NCBI GenBank assembly: GCA_017408485.1
Contig: JAFQUM010000014.1
Coordinates: 1-64,000, forward strand
DNA from: Clostridia bacterium
GTDB lineage: Bacteria; Bacillota; Clostridia; Oscillospirales; Butyricicoccaceae
Direction: 5' to 3'
Length of the DNA: 64,000 nucleotides
The notes under the pieces are model-generated. The model saw nothing but the letters and a program-made list of their open reading frames with translations. It did not search any database and was not told where the DNA came from. The position numbers and the translations under genes were made by a program. Shown here piece by piece: positions 61,073 through 64,000 of the stretch; positions within the stretch are counted from its first letter, which is position 1; each line of letters begins with the position of its first letter.

Positions 61073-61513
61073 TTACTCAACATCTACGCTGCCGTCGGAG
61101 TTGACGGTTATTTTCATTCCGTCCTTGACATAGCTTAAAAACTCATCGCCCAGAGAGTCGATTACGGGCATTTTTACATTGTCAAGCCATACATCTGCCA
61201 GAACTGCGCCCGCGGCGGCAAGGGAGTCGATGGGCTGTGAAAACAGCATACAAGCGGGCTGACGACCCATGGAGCAGGCGCAATACAGAACAAGTCCGCC
61301 GGTGGTAGAGCCTATGGTCTGGGGCAGGCAAAGTGCCTTTCCCGCCATCTGCTTGCCGTAGAGGTCGGGGTTGTTCTGGTCGCCGCAGGTTGCCTTTTTA
61401 TCACCGAACTGCAAAGCCTTTTGAAAGGATGCAAGGGTATTAAGTCCGCCGTGAGAGACCAGCGCCTCGGCGGTTATTGTGCCGGGAGAAACGATTCTTC
61501 CTTGGAACTTCAT
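61073..61513 (-). CDS. Aconitase X swivel-domain subunit
   Basis: The 146-aa protein (DUF126) has the swivel-domain pattern MKFQGRIVSPGTITAEALVS, TIGSTTGGLVLYCACSMG and PVIDSLGDEFLSYVKDGM. It forms the small subunit of a two-part AcnX. GGAGG precedes the start, two bases after the stop of the large subunit. Confidence 0.9.
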   Translation of the reverse strand: MKFQGRIVSPGTITAEALVSHGGLNTLASFQKALQFGDKKATCGDQNNPDLYGKQMAGKALCLPQTIGSTTGGLVLYCACSMGRQPACMLFSQPIDSLAAAGAVLADVWLDNVKMPVIDSLGDEFLSYVKDGMKITVNSDGSVDVE

Positions 61514-61514
61514 C

Positions 61515-62789
61515 TTATTTGCCTCCCTTCGTGATCTCGGCGAGGATCTCGTCGTCGGTGTAATAACGTGCGGTTGTATAGGTGCGAAGCTTGTTGCTTG
61601 ATGTGATTACGGGCATCTTTCCCGCCAAGGGGTTATTCATATACATAAGGGGACAAATGTAGGATGTAATAACGCCCGTTGCCTTAAGTCTGTCAGCATA
61701 GGGGGTCTTTTCAAACTCCTTAAGCACTGCGGGAGAAGCGGTAAAGACTGTAGGCACGCAGACCTTTTTGTTGCCCGATTCCTTGAGGGAGCGTTCTACC
61801 TTGTCTGTCCAATCGCAAAGCTGCTGCAGACTCATATGGGGGCAACCCATAAAGCAAAGCTTGGGGGTTGCATCCTTGTTCTTCCACATTACGGGATAGC
61901 TGTCATATACACGCTGAAGCTCCGCATCATCGATAACATAGGTCTGTGCGCCCTCGGCAATAAGGCTTGCGCCCTGCTCCACCGCTTCGGGGGTCAGGTT
62001 TTCAACGTGATAAAGACCTACCGCACCGTTAGAAGCGGTGGCGGCACCCATATCCTTAAGATAGGTGCAAGCCGCATCGGTCAGCTCTGTGCCTATCCAC
62101 TTATCCAAGCCGCGAATAAAGGGAACTTCCTCCATGACCCGCATTCCGATAGCCGAGCCGAGTAACTGAGCCTCCGGCTTTTTGGTGGTCTGAATGTCGA
62201 TTATCCAGGTTGCCCGTCTGCCCTCATCGGTCAGCAGGCCAAACTTGGGAACAAAGCCAACCACCGAGCCCATCAGGTCGATGATTCCGCTGTTGCGGTT
62301 GCATCTTGCGCCAAGCACCGAGTTGGCATAGACAACTGCAGAGGATTCTGCCCAAGAGAGCACCTCGCCCTTTTGGGGCTTATTGCCCACCTGATCCATA
62401 TAGCAGGTGCAGGTGAAGGCATCCTTGTCCATCAGACCCAGTTTATCAAGCTGACCCTCGTAGAAATCCTGCTTGGAGTACATAAAATTATTAAAAATAA
62501 AATCCAAAAGGAAATTGCTGGGCACATTCTTGTCCAAGGGACGGGGGTCGACCGAGAAGGTCTGCTTTGAAACAGCGCCCGTCTCGATAAGCTGATCCAT
62601 AAGGCTGTAAACGGGGCCTAAAGCCTTAAGGCCGAAGGATGTGACCAAATGATTGTGCTTTGATGTTACGGGAACCATCTCGGTAGCACCGAAAAGCTCA
62701 CCGTAGCGCACCAAGGTCTGCATAACCTTGGCAAGCACCTCACCCTTTTCGCCGTCAAGTATGGCTTGTTGTTCTTTGGTAAGATTCAT
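61515..62789 (-). CDS. Aconitase X catalytic subunit
   Basis: A 424-aa AcnX (DUF521) protein: NLTKEQQAILDGEKGE, SVLGARCNRNSG and CFMGCPHMSLQQL with cysteines that may bind iron. Bacterial AcnX enzymes include cis-3-hydroxy-L-proline dehydratase; archaeal ones act on mevalonate phosphate. The substrate here is not set. The start at 62,789 has GAGGTG upstream. The flavin oxidoreductase gene lies 15 bases upstream, so they probably work in one pathway. Confidence 0.88.
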   Translation of the reverse strand: MNLTKEQQAILDGEKGEVLAKVMQTLVRYGELFGATEMVPVTSKHNHLVTSFGLKALGPVYSLMDQLIETGAVSKQTFSVDPRPLDKNVPSNFLLDFIFNNFMYSKQDFYEGQLDKLGLMDKDAFTCTCYMDQVGNKPQKGEVLSWAESSAVVYANSVLGARCNRNSGIIDLMGSVVGFVPKFGLLTDEGRRATWIIDIQTTKKPEAQLLGSAIGMRVMEEVPFIRGLDKWIGTELTDAACTYLKDMGAATASNGAVGLYHVENLTPEAVEQGASLIAEGAQTYVIDDAELQRVYDSYPVMWKNKDATPKLCFMGCPHMSLQQLCDWTDKVERSLKESGNKKVCVPTVFTASPAVLKEFEKTPYADRLKATGVITSYICPLMYMNNPLAGKMPVITSSNKLRTYTTARYYTDDEILAEITKGGK

Positions 62790-62804
62790 ATTTTGCACCT
62801 CGAC

Positions 62805-64000
62805 TTATATCTTCATTGCAACGTCCCAAGCCTGCCAAATGACAGTGCGCAGGTTGCCCACCTTGCAAGCATCACCGATAACGTGGATATTCTTGCCCTT
62901 TTCGCAAAGGGGAGCGCTGCGGTAACCTGTGGACATAATGACATTGTCTGCATCTATCTTGAAGGATTTGCCATCCTTATCGGTGACCGTTACGCCGTCA
63001 GCGTAAACCTCGGCAAGTTTGGTCTCAAGATGTACGGGAACCTTTTTGGCATCGAAGAAATCACGCAAGAAGCTTGCGTTTGCAAGGCATACTCCCTTGA
63101 CATCGATGATGTCGGGCTTCATTTCTACAATGGTAGGCTTCTTGCCCTGCAGATAAAGCTCATATGCTATCTCACAACCGGTAAGTCCTCCGCCGACGAT
63201 GACAACGTTCTCGCCGACCTCTTTTTTGCCCAGCAGGAAGTCAATAGCCTCAATGCCGTACTCGGCAACACCCTTAACGGGCAGACGAATGGCATTTGCG
63301 CCGGTGGCAATGATATATTCATCAGCCTTGATGGAGGTCAGGTCGTTGATGCCTGTGTTAAGCTTGACCTCTATGGAGGGGAACTTGGTCAGCTCGCGGT
63401 TATACCAGGTGATGAGGTCGCGATCCTTCTCCTTAAAGGAGGGCGCAGCCGCCGCAATAAATGCGCCGCCCAGCTTATCACTCTTTTCATAAAGGGTGAC
63501 CTTGTGACCCCTCTTTGCACAGACGAGAGCGGCTTCCATACCGCCGATACCGCCGCCGATGACCGCTACGGTCTTCTTGTTTTCAGCGGGCTTTATGTAA
63601 TACTTCTTGCTTTGCATAGTTTCGGGATTCAGCGCGCAACGGGCAAGGCCGCGTGTGTCTCCGAAATCCTGATTGTTTGCGTGTCCCTTTGAATGTGAGA
63701 AGTTAAAGCAGCCGTTGTGGCAGCAGATGCAGGGACGGATATCTTCAATTCTGTCCTCGATCAGCTTGGTGATCCACTCGGGGTCAGAAAGGAACTGACG
63801 GGCAACACCCACGCCGTCGATAAGTCCGTCGGCAACAGCCTGAGCGCCTACATCGGGCTCCATTCTGCCTGCACAGACAACGGGAATGGTGACAAACTTC
63901 TTTATATGTGCAACATCCTCAAGGTTGCAGTTTTGGGGCATATACATAGGGGGATGTGACCAGTACCAGGAGTCGTATGTGCCGTTATCGGCATTGAGCA
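62805..64000 (-). CDS. NADH:flavin oxidoreductase/2,4-dienoyl-CoA reductase-like, partial
   Basis: The gene runs off the right edge; the N-terminus is missing. Visible parts are the end of the Old Yellow Enzyme barrel (GLIDGVGVARQFLSDPEW), the Fe-S cysteines in RPCICCHNGCFNFSHSKG with RCALNP, and the two Rossmann domains (VAVIGGGIGGMEAALVCAKR and VVIVGGGLTGCEIAYELYL). This is the FMN-FeS-FAD layout of dienoyl-CoA reductases and related enoate or proline-type reductases. It heads the AcnX operon. Confidence 0.9.
   Translation of the reverse strand, partial: LNADNGTYDSWYWSHPPMYMPQNCNLEDVAHIKKFVTIPVVCAGRMEPDVGAQAVADGLIDGVGVARQFLSDPEWITKLIEDRIEDIRPCICCHNGCFNFSHSKGHANNQDFGDTRGLARCALNPETMQSKKYYIKPAENKKTVAVIGGGIGGMEAALVCAKRGHKVTLYEKSDKLGGAFIAAAAPSFKEKDRDLITWYNRELTKFPSIEVKLNTGINDLTSIKADEYIIATGANAIRLPVKGVAEYGIEAIDFLLGKKEVGENVVIVGGGLTGCEIAYELYLQGKKPTIVEMKPDIIDVKGVCLANASFLRDFFDAKKVPVHLETKLAEVYADGVTVTDKDGKSFKIDADNVIMSTGYRSAPLCEKGKNIHVIGDACKVGNLRTVIWQAWDVAMKI

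Noticed and set aside
1-64000. tRNA or rRNA genes
   Set aside because: No cloverleaf with a conserved T-loop and anticodon arm and no rRNA-like sequence was noticed on either strand; a covariance scan was not possible here.

Overview
The window comes from a Gram-positive, endospore-forming member of the Clostridia, probably an Oscillospirales-type gut Firmicute. The evidence is a spoVT gene, the order rimP-nusA-ylxR-ylxQ-infB-rbfA-nrnA-truB-ribF, strong GGAGG ribosome binding sites and no outer-membrane genes. A species cannot be named from the sequence alone.

Positions about 150-26,890 are an AT-richer integrative mobilizable element that has split spoVT. The first 12 codons of spoVT (MKATGIVRRIDE) lie at 86, and the rest of the gene resumes at about 26,894, fused in frame to the large serine integrase of the element. 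The element carries a mobilization and replication module on the minus strand (MobC-like protein, MobP/MobQ-type relaxase, a coiled-coil membrane protein, a Rep-like winged helix, a candidate oriT with 3 x 13-bp repeats, and a candidate small RNA with a consensus promoter and terminator). Its cargo is a defence-like island: an autoregulated Fic protein with an LRR partner, a KAP NTPase, an eight-gene overlapping operon, an FRG-domain protein and a 1,424-aa nuclease-STAND (Avs-like) ATPase. Scars of older insertions lie between these (tyrosine recombinase tail, SLOG tail, truncated peptide deformylase).

The most interesting unit is 8,614-17,959: an Xre regulator followed by ParB/Srx protein, PD-(D/E)xK nuclease, SNF2 helicase, second ParB/Srx protein, radical SAM enzyme, HSP90-like GHKL ATPase, four-TM protein and DGQHR (DndB-like) protein, nearly all overlapping by a few bases. 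I do not recognise this combination as a named system. By analogy with Dnd and Dpd it could be a DNA-modification or modification-sensing defence system with a radical SAM enzyme as its chemical core.

From 27,354 the host chromosome resumes with the translation/ribosome-maturation operon, then a PepV-like peptidase, a ComEC-type metallo-hydrolase with DUF3006, and a Cys-rich protein. On the minus strand follow a CoA-disulfide reductase-rhodanese pair, an ECF sigma/RsgI-like anti-sigma pair, an LMW phosphatase with a broken copy beside it, a Na/Pi transporter, a Na+-pump decarboxylase beta subunit with a 44-aa partner, and a KdpDE-like two-component system whose own promoter shares a 17-bp motif with the two transporter promoters. 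The last third holds cell-envelope genes (wecB, vanZ, deacetylase, lipid kinase), an AgcS symporter, an ArsR/HMA/P-type ATPase metal-efflux module, three tiny overlapping genes (one with a perfect EF-hand loop), and an aconitase X operon with a flavin oxidoreductase that runs off the window end.
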